Positions 8,016 through 17,568 of a stretch of DNA of 58,649 bases are shown piece after piece. The notes beneath the pieces were generated by a model, which searched no databases, was not told the DNA's origin, and saw only the letters and a list, made by a program, of their open reading frames with translations. The stretch is from CAYFZO01 sp964347615 (lineage in GTDB: Bacteria > Pseudomonadota > Gammaproteobacteria > Poriferisulfidales > Oxydemutatoraceae). A program made the position numbers and the translations under genes. Positions within the stretch are counted from its first letter, which is position 1. Each line of letters begins with the position of its first letter. The DNA lies in the NCBI GenBank assembly GCA_964347615.1, contig CAYFZO010000013.1:1-58649 (forward strand). The letters are read 5' to 3'.

Positions 8016-10835
8016 ATGCTCCCGTTGAACCGGGATCTCGTGAGCGACTGCGCCGAGGCGGTCGTCTCACGCTTTGAGGACTCGTTGCCGGATTTGCGTC
8101 GTGCCGTGGTCCTGATGCCGCATCACTTGCAGCAAAGACGGTTGCGGCGGTGCTTGCTTGAACTGGCGAAAGCGCGAGGACACGCGGCGTTGTTGCCGCC
8201 GGCGGTCGGAACTTTCCGTACCTTGCTCCGTGAACGCATGCGCGTGCACGACGGCGCCGTATTGTCCGACCACGAACGTAAGCTGTTGCTTGTATCCGCG
8301 CTTGACGAGCATCCCGACTTGTTGGCGCACACGGGACGCTGGGAGTTCGCCGCTCAACTGCTGAAACTGTTCGACGACGTCGCCGCCGCTCAGGTGGACG
8401 GAAAGCCGCTGTCGGGCCCGCCCTCCGGATTCGCGGGCAATTTCGTGCAAACGCTCTACAACGCTTGGCAAAAAGACCGCACCCTGACACCCGACGTGCA
8501 AACGCTCTATCTCGGCAGCCTGCGCGACGACGCGTTGACGCGCGACGAAGAGCACGTCTTTCTGTGCGGATTCAATGAACTGTCTCCGTGTGAAAGCGCG
8601 TGGGCGGCACGGCTTTACCGCAAGGGGCGCCTGACGCTGGTTGCACACGCCGGCGAGAACGGCCGCTACGCGTCGCCGACCCTCGAAATCGCCGAGGCGA
8701 TCGGCGGTGAACCCGGCGATGATCCCCGCAGTGAACCCCACAGTGAACCGCTCACCCCCGCGCAAACCGGCGACGCCGGTTCGGAACCCGGATCGAAATT
8801 GATTGCCGCCGCGTTTGCGAGCGACGGAGACGTCGCCGAACGTGCACGGAACCTGAAACGCTCGGGTGCTTCGCTCCGCGGAAAAGTCAGCGTGTTCAAG
8901 CCTGAATCGCTCGAAGAGCACGCGTTCGGCATCTACCTGAAGATTCGGGACTGGCTCGAAGCCGGCGTGGCGCCGGTCGCCGTCGCCAGTTATGACCGCA
9001 AGCTGCTGCGCCGGCTCAGCGCGGTGCTTGAACACGAAGACGTACCGTTGTGCGACCACGCAGGCTGGGCATTGTCCACCACCGCGAGCGCGGCGGCGGT
9101 CGCAACGCTGCTGCCTTCCTCGGAACGGGAGTTCGACGGCGACGTCGTGCTCGCCCTTGCACGCTCGCCGTACTGCCGCTACAACGTGGACGTCGTGCGC
9201 GTGCAAAAAGTCTGCGCGCGCCTGGAACGCGCGCTTGCCGAGTTGGAAAGGTTCAACGACCTCGACGAAACGATTGCCGCGTTACGGGCACTGAACCTCG
9301 GCGGCGGAGAATTCGACCGGGACTTCAAAAAGATCGTCAATCACGTGTACAAGGCGCTCGACGGGTTGCGCCGCGCGGCGACGAACCGGCACCGCCCGCT
9401 CGCCGCGTTGTTCGATGCACTGTTCGAGGCGATGGACGAAACCGGCATGAAAGACGGCCTGCGGAAAGACGAAGCCGGAAAGCGCGTGCTCGAAGAACTT
9501 GAAGCGATGGCCGTCGCGGCGCGCTCGCAAGGCGGCAACGCGAATTGGAACCTGTGGCGGCGTTGGATCCTGCACGTACTCGAACGCGAAAACTTTACGC
9601 CGAAGAAACATGATTACCTGGTCGAGCTCTACAGCCTGCCCCAATCAACGCTCGCGCGTCCCGCGGGCTTGATCATCGCGGCGCTCGACGCCGACCATGC
9701 GCTGCCGACCGAGACCATGCCGCTGCTGGACGAAGAAGCACGCCGCACGCTCGGGCTACCCGGACGCAAACAACGCATCGCCGCGGAGTTCGCTCGGTTC
9801 CGTTCCGCGCTCGAAAGCGGCGGACGCATCCTGCTGACCTGTCAACGTACGGAGCGGGGGAAAATCCTGACGCCGGCGCCGTGGCTCGACAGCCTGCAGC
9901 ACTTCCACGCGCTCGCCCGTGAGGACGATCTCGAAGAGAAAGACCTGCGGCGCCGCGCACAAGCCGAAGCACGCGCCGCCGGAGACAGATTCGAAGACGC
10001 TTTGGCAAGGCCGGAGATGCCTGCGCCGAACGTGCCGAAATGGCCGGAAGAACTGAGGGTCACCGACGTGCAGACCGCGGTCGCGTGTCCGTACCGCTTC
10101 TTTGCCAAAACCTCGCTTCAGCTTTCACCCGCACCGGAAGCCGACGATTACAACAGCGCGCGCGATTACGGTTTGCGCCTGCATCGTTGTCTGGCGGCGC
10201 TCCACGCGGACAACGAAAACCTGCCCGGCCCGGTGGAGCGACCGTGGACCGAAGAAAACCGCGATTACGCGCTGGGAATCGCCCGCGACGTCGTCGAGGC
10301 TGAATTCGCGCCTCGGGCTGAGCGCCATTATTCCGCCGTCGAACGGATGCAAAAGGCGCACGCCGCGACCCGTTGGTACGTCGATTGGCTGATTAACAGT
10401 TCCGCGCCCGACGCCCGGTTTGAAGCCGAAAAATCACGCGAGAAGACGTTCGAAGACGACCTGACGCTGCGCGGACGCGCGGACTGCGTAATCAGCGAAG
10501 ACGACGGCGTGCGCATACTCGATTACAAGAGCGGCGGAAGACGCGCACGGAAGAGCATGGAAAACGGCGAAGACGTTCAACTCACGGCTTATTCGCTGTT
10601 TTACGACGACGTCAAGGAAATCAGTTACATGAACATGAAAGAACGCAAGCAAGTGACGCTGGTAGGAGACGAGCTCGAGCAAGCGCGCGATCGCCTGCGC
10701 GACCGCCTGCAAACGTTCAGACGCGACGCCGCCGACAAGCCTTTCCCCGCGTGGGCCAACGACGCCGAATGCAGGCACTGCGACTACGCCGGGGTGTGCC
10801 GGCACAACGCGTGGCGCACGGCGCGCGATGTGTAA
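8016..10835 (+). CDS. AddB-like PD-(D/E)XK nuclease family protein
   Basis: About 939 residues if started at ATG 8016; an in-frame GTG at 7989, two bases after the fdxA stop, is an alternative. The C-terminal ~280 residues form a PDDEXK_1 nuclease domain with the core GRADCVISEDDGVRILDYKSG (Asp, then Asp-x-Lys). The nuclease is flanked by a cysteine in TDVQTAVACPYRFFAK and a terminal C-x2-C-x5-C set (CRHCDYAGVC), as in the iron-sulfur staple of AddB. The N-terminal part resembles an inactivated superfamily-I helicase and shows no clear Walker A. AddA, the usual partner, is not adjacent. The role is probably double-strand end processing; the partner is unknown. Confidence 0.8.
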   Translation: MLPLNRDLVSDCAEAVVSRFEDSLPDLRRAVVLMPHHLQQRRLRRCLLELAKARGHAALLPPAVGTFRTLLRERMRVHDGAVLSDHERKLLLVSALDEHPDLLAHTGRWEFAAQLLKLFDDVAAAQVDGKPLSGPPSGFAGNFVQTLYNAWQKDRTLTPDVQTLYLGSLRDDALTRDEEHVFLCGFNELSPCESAWAARLYRKGRLTLVAHAGENGRYASPTLEIAEAIGGEPGDDPRSEPHSEPLTPAQTGDAGSEPGSKLIAAAFASDGDVAERARNLKRSGASLRGKVSVFKPESLEEHAFGIYLKIRDWLEAGVAPVAVASYDRKLLRRLSAVLEHEDVPLCDHAGWALSTTASAAAVATLLPSSEREFDGDVVLALARSPYCRYNVDVVRVQKVCARLERALAELERFNDLDETIAALRALNLGGGEFDRDFKKIVNHVYKALDGLRRAATNRHRPLAALFDALFEAMDETGMKDGLRKDEAGKRVLEELEAMAVAARSQGGNANWNLWRRWILHVLERENFTPKKHDYLVELYSLPQSTLARPAGLIIAALDADHALPTETMPLLDEEARRTLGLPGRKQRIAAEFARFRSALESGGRILLTCQRTERGKILTPAPWLDSLQHFHALAREDDLEEKDLRRRAQAEARAAGDRFEDALARPEMPAPNVPKWPEELRVTDVQTAVACPYRFFAKTSLQLSPAPEADDYNSARDYGLRLHRCLAALHADNENLPGPVERPWTEENRDYALGIARDVVEAEFAPRAERHYSAVERMQKAHAATRWYVDWLINSSAPDARFEAEKSREKTFEDDLTLRGRADCVISEDDGVRILDYKSGGRRARKSMENGEDVQLTAYSLFYDDVKEISYMNMKERKQVTLVGDELEQARDRLRDRLQTFRRDAADKPFPAWANDAECRHCDYAGVCRHNAWRTARDV

Positions 10836-10850
10836 CGCCGGGCTTGGTGC

Positions 10851-12071
10851 TTACGCCCGCACTTTCATCAACACCAAAGCGCCGGCGACGAACAGCACTG
10901 CAACCGACAGGATGCCGAAACGCGGATTGCCGGTCACCACCCCGGTCCAGCCGAGAATCAGCGGGCCGACGAACACCGCAAACCGCCCGAGCAGGTTGTA
11001 GACGCCGAAAAGCTGCGTGACTTGAGAAGCGGGCACGAGACGCGAGAACAAGGCGCGGCTTTGAGCTTGTACGCCGCCCTGCACCAAGCCGACCAGAAAG
11101 GCAAGCACGTAGAAGCCGGTGAGCGTCTCAAGCGCCGCTCCCCAGGTGCAAATCACGACGTAGACGGCGATGCCGACGAACAAGGATCGCTTGGCGCCTA
11201 CCCGCGCGGCGAAACGGCCGAAAAGCAAGGTGGCGGGGACTCCGACGAACTGCACCGCAAGCAAGGCGATCACCAAGTGCGCGGGGGTGAAACCCAGCAC
11301 CTGCCCGTAGTCCACCGCCATCCTGATAATCGTGCCGACGCCGTCTATATAAAGCCAATAGGCAACCAGAAACCACACCACCGCCCTGTTGGACTTGAGC
11401 AGGCTCAAGGTGGCGGCAAACCGCTTGAATCCTTCACGTATCCAAGCACCCGACCGCTTCGCCTCTTTGAGCCAGAACAACAACGGCAGGCTGAACACCA
11501 GCCACCACAAGCCGGTCGCGTAAAACCCCGCGCGCACGACGGCGCCGGAGTCGGTGAAACCGAAGCGTTCGGCGCCGATGAGCAAAGCGGAAAGCACCGC
11601 AAACAAGACGCCGCCGCCGGCGTAGCCGAGCGCGTAGCCGAACGACGAAACCCGTTCGTAATCGGCGGAATCACTGACCTCGATCAGCAGTGCGTCATAG
11701 AACACGTTGCCGAACATGAACGCCGAAGTCGCGGCGGCATAGACGATGAAGGCCGTGCGCCACTCGCCTTCGGGAACCAAACCCAGCAGCAGAGTCATGC
11801 CGGCGCCGACGAACGCGAAAGTCAGCAAAAAACGCTTGCGCCGCCCGCCGGCGTCCACCAACGAACCGAGCAGCGGCGCGAATAAGATCAGCAACGCGCC
11901 GCTGACCGAGTTCGCAAGTGCCAGCGTAAAGGTGATTTCGGCGTCGGGCAAAGAGGACGCCCATTGTTCACGGTAGAAAATCGGGAAAAAGCCGGAGATG
12001 ACCACGGTGGCGAAAGCCGAGTTCGCCCAATCGTACATCGCCCAAGAGAACTTTTTTCGGTCAAACCTCAT
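10851..12071 (-). CDS. MFS transporter, UMF1/Atg22-like
   Basis: A 406-residue integral inner-membrane protein with about twelve hydrophobic segments. The N-terminal signature FSWAMYDWANSAFATVVISGF and the loop GSLVDAGGRRKRFL after the second helix are characteristic of the bacterial UMF1 branch related to the fungal vacuolar effluxer Atg22. Substrates of bacterial members are mostly unknown; export of amino acids or metabolites is possible but not shown. It is convergent with the nuclease gene, with 15 bp between the stops. The start ATG at 12071 fits the conserved N-terminus. Confidence 0.85.
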   Translation of the reverse strand: MRFDRKKFSWAMYDWANSAFATVVISGFFPIFYREQWASSLPDAEITFTLALANSVSGALLILFAPLLGSLVDAGGRRKRFLLTFAFVGAGMTLLLGLVPEGEWRTAFIVYAAATSAFMFGNVFYDALLIEVSDSADYERVSSFGYALGYAGGGVLFAVLSALLIGAERFGFTDSGAVVRAGFYATGLWWLVFSLPLLFWLKEAKRSGAWIREGFKRFAATLSLLKSNRAVVWFLVAYWLYIDGVGTIIRMAVDYGQVLGFTPAHLVIALLAVQFVGVPATLLFGRFAARVGAKRSLFVGIAVYVVICTWGAALETLTGFYVLAFLVGLVQGGVQAQSRALFSRLVPASQVTQLFGVYNLLGRFAVFVGPLILGWTGVVTGNPRFGILSVAVLFVAGALVLMKVRA

Positions 12072-12148
12072 CCGGGAAAAACCGTCGCAAAAACCCGCTC
12101 ACGCCGTCCGTCGCTGCCGAACCCTGCGCCGAAAGCGCGGAGGGCGGG

Positions 12149-12631
12149 TCACAGCAATTTAGCCAGCACCAACGCGTCCTCACGGCCCGCCGCCGTCGGG
12201 TAGTAGTTCTTGCGCAAGGACGTCTCGCCGAAATTTTCGGAGAGGTAAAGCGAACGCGCCGCCGAATTGGACGGACGCACTTCGAGGATTGCGCGCTTCG
12301 CCCCGAGCGAGGCCGCGTGGGACAGCATCGACCTCAGCAGGCTGCGCCCGAGACCGCGTCCCTGAAACCCCAAGTCCACGCACAAATTGACCAGGTGACA
12401 CTCGGCGGCGGCGATCAGCATGATGCCGTAGCCGACGATGCGCCGGTCGAGTTCGATCACGCAGCCTTCATAACCCGAACCGAAGCACGACCTGAATACG
12501 TTGAGGTTCCACGGGAAATCGTAGATACGGCTCTCTATCCTCGTCACCTGCCCGAGATCGCCGAGGCGCATCCGGCGGATGCGCAACGCGCGTTCGTCCT
12601 GCGCCATGACGTCGCTGAGGCACGCACTCAT
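12149..12631 (-). CDS. rimI: Ribosomal protein alanine N-acetyltransferase RimI
   Basis: A 160-residue GNAT-fold acetyltransferase that acetylates the N-terminal alanine of ribosomal protein S18 in E. coli. The acetyl-CoA loop is seen as the Q/RGxGxG/A pattern FQGRGLGRSLL, followed by EVRPSNSAARSLYLSENF and NYYPT, the usual RimI C-terminal sequence. The open frame extends far upstream, but the ATG at 12631 overlaps the uracil-DNA glycosylase stop as ATGA, so this start is preferred. tsaB, a frequent neighbour, is not present. Confidence 0.9.
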   Translation of the reverse strand: MSACLSDVMAQDERALRIRRMRLGDLGQVTRIESRIYDFPWNLNVFRSCFGSGYEGCVIELDRRIVGYGIMLIAAAECHLVNLCVDLGFQGRGLGRSLLRSMLSHAASLGAKRAILEVRPSNSAARSLYLSENFGETSLRKNYYPTAAGREDALVLAKLL

Positions 12632-13341
12632 GCCGGCGCCTCCCCCGCGACCGTCCGTTGCGCCAGTTGCAGATCCTCCCACGCCGCTCTCTTCTGTTGC
12701 GGCGCACGCAGCAGGTACGCCGGATGGTAGGTCACAACCAGCGGAACCTCGGCGTCGCCGAAACGATAGACGCGACCGCGCAACTTCCCGACCGGGACGT
12801 CGCTTTGAAGCAGGACGTTCGCGGCGACGCCACCGAGCGCGACGATGACGCGAGGACGAACCAGGGCGATCTGCCTTTGCAGATAGCCGTTGCAAGCGGC
12901 GAGCTCCTCAGGGCGCGGGTTGCGGTTTTCCGGCGGCCTGCACTTGACCGTATTCGCAATGTAGACCTGTGCGCGATCGAAGCCGATTGCCGCAAGCATC
13001 TTGTCGAGCAATTTGCCGGCGCGCCCGACAAAGGGTTCTCCTTTGCGGTCTTCCTCAAAACCCGGCCCTTCGCCGATGAACATCCAGTCGGCGTCGTGGG
13101 CGCCGACGCCGAATACCGTTTGGGTGCGCGTTCCATGCAGCTTGCAAGCGGTGCAGCCCGCGACTTCCCGTTCCAAAAGCCGCCAAGTCTCGGCGTCGGG
13201 CGAAGCGGACGACGGCGCATCGGAAGCGGCGGGTTGCGAAGCGGACGGAGCGCTGGACGTCGCCCCGGCAAGAGACGGCACGTTGCGGCGCACGTAGACC
13301 TCGATGCCCATTTCGCCGAGGTGATTGAGACCGGACGGCAC
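12628..13341 (-). CDS. Uracil-DNA glycosylase, family 4 (iron-sulfur)
   Basis: A 237-residue base-excision enzyme removing uracil from DNA. After a Ser/Ala-rich linker, motif A GEGPGFEEDRKGEPFVGRAG and motif B VTYHPAYLLR are visible. Cysteines in GCTACKLH, TVKCRPP and ELAAC supply the [4Fe-4S] site of family 4 enzymes. The GTG start at 13341 gives the N-terminal motif LGEMGIEVYVRR typical of proteobacterial members; an ATG ten codons later would cut into it. Translationally coupled with rimI downstream. Confidence 0.92.
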   Translation of the reverse strand: MPSGLNHLGEMGIEVYVRRNVPSLAGATSSAPSASQPAASDAPSSASPDAETWRLLEREVAGCTACKLHGTRTQTVFGVGAHDADWMFIGEGPGFEEDRKGEPFVGRAGKLLDKMLAAIGFDRAQVYIANTVKCRPPENRNPRPEELAACNGYLQRQIALVRPRVIVALGGVAANVLLQSDVPVGKLRGRVYRFGDAEVPLVVTYHPAYLLRAPQQKRAAWEDLQLAQRTVAGEAPA

Positions 13342-13398
13342 GGGTTCGTTCAGTCCGGCAAGACGGGCTCGAAGCCGTCCACGTCCCGGCGGGGTGAT

Positions 13399-14952
13399 TC
13401 AAACATGGTCGTACTGCGGATGCGTACGCGAAACTTTTCTTTGCAGCTTGTTCAAAGCATTGACGTAGGCCTTGGCTGAAGCGATGACGATGTCGGTATC
13501 GGCGCCGAGACCGTTGACGATCCGCCCGCTCCTGCCCAAACGTACGGTGACTTCGCCTTGCGAGTCGGTGCCGGTGGTGATGTTGTTCACCGAATACAAA
13601 AGCAATTCGCTGCCGCTGTCCACCAGCGACTCGATCGCCTTGAACGCGGCGTCCACCGGGCCGCTGCCCGTGGCGTTGGCGATTCTTTCGTCGTCGCCCA
13701 GCTTGAGTTTAATCACGGCGTCCGGTGTTTCGCCGGTCTGAGAAGTGACTTTCAGAGACACCAGCCGGTAGTGCTCGAAACTTTGCTCGAAGCCCGCCTC
13801 GGACACCAGCGCCTGCAGGTCTTCGTCGTAGATGTCGTGCTTCTTGTCGGCAAGCGCCTTGAACCGCATGAACGCGTCGTTCAGTTCGTCTTCCTTCTCG
13901 AGCGCGATGCCGAGCTCGTCAAGGCGTGCACGAAACGCGTTGCGGCCCGAGTGCTTGCCCAGCACGATGCGGTTCTCCAGCCAGCCGACGTCCTGGGCGC
14001 GCATGATCTCGTAAGTCTCGCGTTGCTTGAGCACGCCGTCCTGATGGATGCCGGACTCGTGGGCGAACGCGTTGGCGCCGACGATCGCCTTGTTCGGCTG
14101 CACCGGAAAGCCGGTGATGCCGGCGACCAGGCGCGAGGTCGGAACGATGCAGGTGGTATCAAGGGCGGTGTCACAACAAAAAACGTCGCGGCGGGTCCTG
14201 ACGGTCATCACGATTTCTTCAAGCGCGGCGTTACCGGCGCGCTCGCCGAGACCGTTGATCGTGCATTCGACTTGGCGGGCGCCGCGCATCACCGCGGACA
14301 AGGAATTGGCGACGGCTAGCCCCAAATCGTTGTGGCAGTGCACCGAGAACACCGCACGGTCCGAATTGGGCACGCGCTCGATCAAACTGCCGACCATGCA
14401 ACCGAACTGCTCGGGAACGTTGTAACCGACGGTGTCGGGAACGTTGATCGTTGACGCGCCTGCGTCGATCACGGCTTCGACTACGCGACACAGGAAGTCC
14501 TCGTCGGAACGTCCCGCGTCCTCGGGAGAAAATTCGACGTCGTCGGTGTAACCACGCGCCCGTTTCACCGCGGAGACCGCGCGTTCAAGGACTTGTTCCG
14601 GCTCCATCTTCAGCTTCGCTTTCATGTGGATCGGCGACGTTGCGATGAAAACGTGGATGCGCGAAGCGGCGGCGGGCTTCAGCGCTTCGCTTGCGCGGTC
14701 TATGTCCTTGTCAACCGCGCGCGCAAGACCGCATACGCGGCTGTCGCGCACCACCTTGGAAACCGCGGACACCGCGTCGAAATCCCCGGGACTTGCGATC
14801 GGAAACCCTGCTTCGATGACGTCCACGCGCATCTTCTCCAGCGCTTTGGCGATGCGCACCTTTTCGTCGGCGGTCATCGAGGCACCGGGGCTTTGTTCGC
14901 CGTCGCGCAACGTCGTGTCGAATATGAACAGTTTTTCTTGACCGGTACTCAC
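13399..14952 (-). CDS. leuA: 2-Isopropylmalate synthase
   Basis: A 517-residue enzyme catalysing the first committed step of leucine synthesis, condensation of acetyl-CoA with 2-oxoisovalerate. The TIM-barrel opens with DTTLRDGEQSPG (metal and base residues). HCHND supplies the metal-binding histidines, and the Gly-rich NGLGERAGNA follows. The C-terminal LeuA regulatory domain (about 390-510) that binds leucine for feedback inhibition is intact. The GTG start at 14952 has a weak ribosome binding site. Clustered with ilvN, ilvC and pssA on the same strand. Confidence 0.96.
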   Translation of the reverse strand: MSTGQEKLFIFDTTLRDGEQSPGASMTADEKVRIAKALEKMRVDVIEAGFPIASPGDFDAVSAVSKVVRDSRVCGLARAVDKDIDRASEALKPAAASRIHVFIATSPIHMKAKLKMEPEQVLERAVSAVKRARGYTDDVEFSPEDAGRSDEDFLCRVVEAVIDAGASTINVPDTVGYNVPEQFGCMVGSLIERVPNSDRAVFSVHCHNDLGLAVANSLSAVMRGARQVECTINGLGERAGNAALEEIVMTVRTRRDVFCCDTALDTTCIVPTSRLVAGITGFPVQPNKAIVGANAFAHESGIHQDGVLKQRETYEIMRAQDVGWLENRIVLGKHSGRNAFRARLDELGIALEKEDELNDAFMRFKALADKKHDIYDEDLQALVSEAGFEQSFEHYRLVSLKVTSQTGETPDAVIKLKLGDDERIANATGSGPVDAAFKAIESLVDSGSELLLYSVNNITTGTDSQGEVTVRLGRSGRIVNGLGADTDIVIASAKAYVNALNKLQRKVSRTHPQYDHV

Positions 14953-15019
14953 TTTACGTATTCGGCTTCACGCCCGAGTCATGATAGACGGCGCATCCAC
15001 GCGCCTGTAGTGCAATCCA

Positions 15020-15028
15020 AGTATATCA
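15020..15028 (-). promoter_or_regulatory. Putative extended -10 promoter of leuA
   Basis: The minus strand reads TGATATACT, an extended -10 (TG-n-TATACT), 67 bp upstream of the leuA start in the 175-bp pssA-leuA spacer. No -35 at the right distance was found. The leader contains no obvious leucine-rich leader peptide. Confidence 0.35.
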
Positions 15029-15127
15029 CCGCCTCGATGATTCCCCGCCGCGTGCAATCACCGAACGCCGGTTGTTCAAGCGATTTTAAAGAGACTCGTC
15101 AACCGCAACGGCGACGGGGAAAAACGC

Positions 15128-15907
15128 TCAGGTCCGCCGGTTGCCGCGCAGGTCGTCGGAACCGGAGTGAAGCGAGGATCTGCGCTTTCGCCGCAGAAAA
15201 TACAGAAACGGCCCGGACAAAAGATAGACCAGGGAAAGGAAGAACAGGAACCGCGGCAGATCCACCGCTGCGACCACGAACCCGACCGCCACCGCGAATA
15301 CCGCGATGAACGGCACCCGGTTCTTGAAGTGCAACCCCTTGAGGCTGTAGTAGCTCAGGTTGCTGACCATCGCCGCCGACGCCGCGACGACAACGACGAG
15401 CACCAGCCACGCGAACCGACTCCCTTCGTACCCCAAGTCCTGCCACGTCCAGACCATCGAGGTCACCAGCACCGCGGCAACGGGACTCGGCATTCCTCTG
15501 AAGAAATATTTCTCAACCGAACTTTGCGTGTTGAAACGCGCAAGGCGCAGCAACGTCGAGGCGGTGTAGAAAAACGCCGCAAGCCACCCAATACGGTGCC
15601 ACGTCTGCTCCGGCTCGAGCCCGGAGAAAGCCCACAGATAAACCGTCAATGCCGGCACAACCCCGAAGACCACCGCGTCACTGAGACTGTCGTACTCGGC
15701 ACCGAACCGGGTAACCGTATTTGTCATGCGCGCAACGCGCCCGTCAAGCCCGTCGAGTATCGCGCATACGAACACCGCAAACGCGGCGCTTTCGAAATCG
15801 CCGTTCAGCGCGCGCACCGCGGCGAAGAAGCCGAAAAACAACGAAGCCGTGGTAATCAGGTTAGGCAGCAGGTAAATACCGCGCCTTTTGCCGGACTTGA
15901 CCTTCAC
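15128..15907 (-). CDS. pssA: CDP-diacylglycerol--serine O-phosphatidyltransferase
   Basis: A 259-residue membrane enzyme making phosphatidylserine, precursor of phosphatidylethanolamine. The CDP-alcohol signature D-G-x2-A-R-x8-G-x3-D-x3-D reads DGLDGRVARMTNTVTRFGAE followed by YDSLSD. Around seven hydrophobic segments are seen. The GTG start is three bases after the ilvC stop. The ilvC-pssA-leuA order recurs in many beta- and gammaproteobacteria. Arg/Lys-rich C-terminus; nothing missing. Confidence 0.93.
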   Translation of the reverse strand: MKVKSGKRRGIYLLPNLITTASLFFGFFAAVRALNGDFESAAFAVFVCAILDGLDGRVARMTNTVTRFGAEYDSLSDAVVFGVVPALTVYLWAFSGLEPEQTWHRIGWLAAFFYTASTLLRLARFNTQSSVEKYFFRGMPSPVAAVLVTSMVWTWQDLGYEGSRFAWLVLVVVVAASAAMVSNLSYYSLKGLHFKNRVPFIAVFAVAVGFVVAAVDLPRFLFFLSLVYLLSGPFLYFLRRKRRSSLHSGSDDLRGNRRT

Positions 15908-15910
15908 GCT

Positions 15911-16927
15911 TCAGTCCTCGCCCTTGTCCACGACCCGCTCGGCGTCGATCCACGACATCATCGAACGAAGTTTCTCCCCGGTCTTCTCTATCTGCGACGC
16001 GGCGCACTCGGCGCGCGCCGTCTTGAGCCGTTTCGCTCCTTTCTCATGCTCTTCTATGTACTCCTTCGCAAACTCCCCGGAACGCACCTCTTCGAGGATG
16101 CGCTTCATCTCGGCTCGCACCGCCTCGTTTATGATGCGCGGCCCGCGCGTGACGTCGCCGTATTCGGCGGTATTGGAAATCGAGTAGCGCATGTTCGCGA
16201 TGCCGCCTTCGTAAATCAGGTCAACGATCAGCTTCAGCTCGTGCAGACACTCGAAATAGGCCATCTCGGGAGCGTATCCCGCTTCGACCAGCGTCTCGAA
16301 TCCCGCCTGTATCAACGCCGTCGTCCCGCCGCACAACACCACTTGCTCGCCGAACAGGTCGGTCTCCGCCTCTTCGCGGAAAGTGGTTTCGATCACCGCG
16401 GCGCGACCGCCGCCGTTGGCGCAGGCGTACGACAGGGCAAGCGCGTGAGCGCCGCCCGTCGCGTCTCGGGCCACCGCAATCAACGTCGGCACGCCCTGCC
16501 CTTTGAGATAAGTCGAGCGCACCAGATGACCGGGGCCTTTGGGCGCTATCATGATGACGTCGAGGTCTTCACGCGGCTTGATGCGGTTGAAGTGAATATT
16601 GAAACCGTGGGCGAAACCGATTGCCGCACCACGACGGAGGTTCGGCTCGACCTCGTCTCGGTAGACGGGAAGATGGTTCTCGTCCGGAACCAACATCATC
16701 ACCACGTCGGCGCACGCCGCCGCTTCCGCAACGGGCGCACACTCCAGGCCGGATGAGCGAACCTTGCTCTCGGAGGACGAACCGGCGCGCAAACCGACCA
16801 CGACGTCCACGCCCGAGTCGTGAAGATTGCCGGCGTGGGCGTGCCCCTGGGAACCGCACCCGATGATCGCCACTTTCTTCCCCTGTATCAGGGAAAGGTC
16901 GGCGTCCTTGTCGTAAAAAATTCTCAT
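15911..16927 (-). CDS. ilvC: Ketol-acid reductoisomerase (NADP+)
   Basis: A 338-residue class I enzyme for the second common step of valine and isoleucine synthesis: alkyl migration and NADPH reduction of acetolactate/acetohydroxybutyrate. The Rossmann motif IIGCGSQGHAHA, the catalytic APKGPGHLVR region and the metal-binding region (DLFGEQVVLCGG, then ELKLIVDLIYEGG) are present. Length matches class I (about 330-340). The ATG is preceded by AGGAG at good spacing. It lies 56 bp downstream of ilvN. Confidence 0.97.
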   Translation of the reverse strand: MRIFYDKDADLSLIQGKKVAIIGCGSQGHAHAGNLHDSGVDVVVGLRAGSSSESKVRSSGLECAPVAEAAACADVVMMLVPDENHLPVYRDEVEPNLRRGAAIGFAHGFNIHFNRIKPREDLDVIMIAPKGPGHLVRSTYLKGQGVPTLIAVARDATGGAHALALSYACANGGGRAAVIETTFREEAETDLFGEQVVLCGGTTALIQAGFETLVEAGYAPEMAYFECLHELKLIVDLIYEGGIANMRYSISNTAEYGDVTRGPRIINEAVRAEMKRILEEVRSGEFAKEYIEEHEKGAKRLKTARAECAASQIEKTGEKLRSMMSWIDAERVVDKGED

Positions 16928-16983
16928 TTCAGGTCTCCTTTTCGGAAAGGGCGTTTAAGTTCAAGCCTGCCGGCACGATAAGA

Positions 16984-17496
16984 TTATATCCGCAAGGTCA
17001 AGGCGCCGCGCCCCAAACTGATGACCCCGGAGCGCGCAACCTCGCAAATCTCCCATTCGCCTAGCGCTTTTATGAAAGCATCAACGCTGTATGCGGGCGC
17101 CGTCAGTTCGATGACGCTGACGCCGTCGGCGTGTTCGACCAAGCCCGCGCCGTGGTCTTTCACGAACTCCTCGAGGCGCGCGCGCTCGGCTTCCTCGTCG
17201 GCGCACCTGACCTTGATCAACAGTATTTCCCGCTCTATGCGCTCGTGCTTGCTGAGGTCCATCACTTTGACGACGTCAACCAGCTTGTTCAGCTGTTTCT
17301 CGATTTGCTGGGCGAGGTCGTCGGCGCCGAAAGTGATGATGGTCATCCGCGACAGCGTCGGGTCGTCGGTCTCGGCGACGGTCAAGGATTCGATGTTGTA
17401 GCCGCGCGTGGAGAAAAGCCCGGCGACGCGCGAAAGCACGCCTGCCTCATTGTCGAGCAATATCGAGATGACGTGTTTGTTGAGCGATTCGGGCAT
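16984..17496 (-). CDS. ilvN: Acetolactate synthase small (regulatory) subunit
   Basis: A 170-residue protein with an N-terminal ACT domain (HVISILLDNEAGVLSRVAGL) that binds valine for feedback control and a C-terminal domain contacting the catalytic subunit. It needs the large thiamine-diphosphate subunit (IlvB/IlvI), which is normally encoded immediately upstream. Here the upstream neighbour on the same strand is tusA, and no large-subunit gene is in the window. Confidence 0.95.
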   Translation of the reverse strand: MPESLNKHVISILLDNEAGVLSRVAGLFSTRGYNIESLTVAETDDPTLSRMTIITFGADDLAQQIEKQLNKLVDVVKVMDLSKHERIEREILLIKVRCADEEAERARLEEFVKDHGAGLVEHADGVSVIELTAPAYSVDAFIKALGEWEICEVARSGVISLGRGALTLRI

Positions 17497-17568
17497 TTGG
17501 AAGACAGCGGCGCGCCAACGCCGATTGTCTCAGACGCCGCCCGGGAAATGCAACAAGGACGCTGCCCG

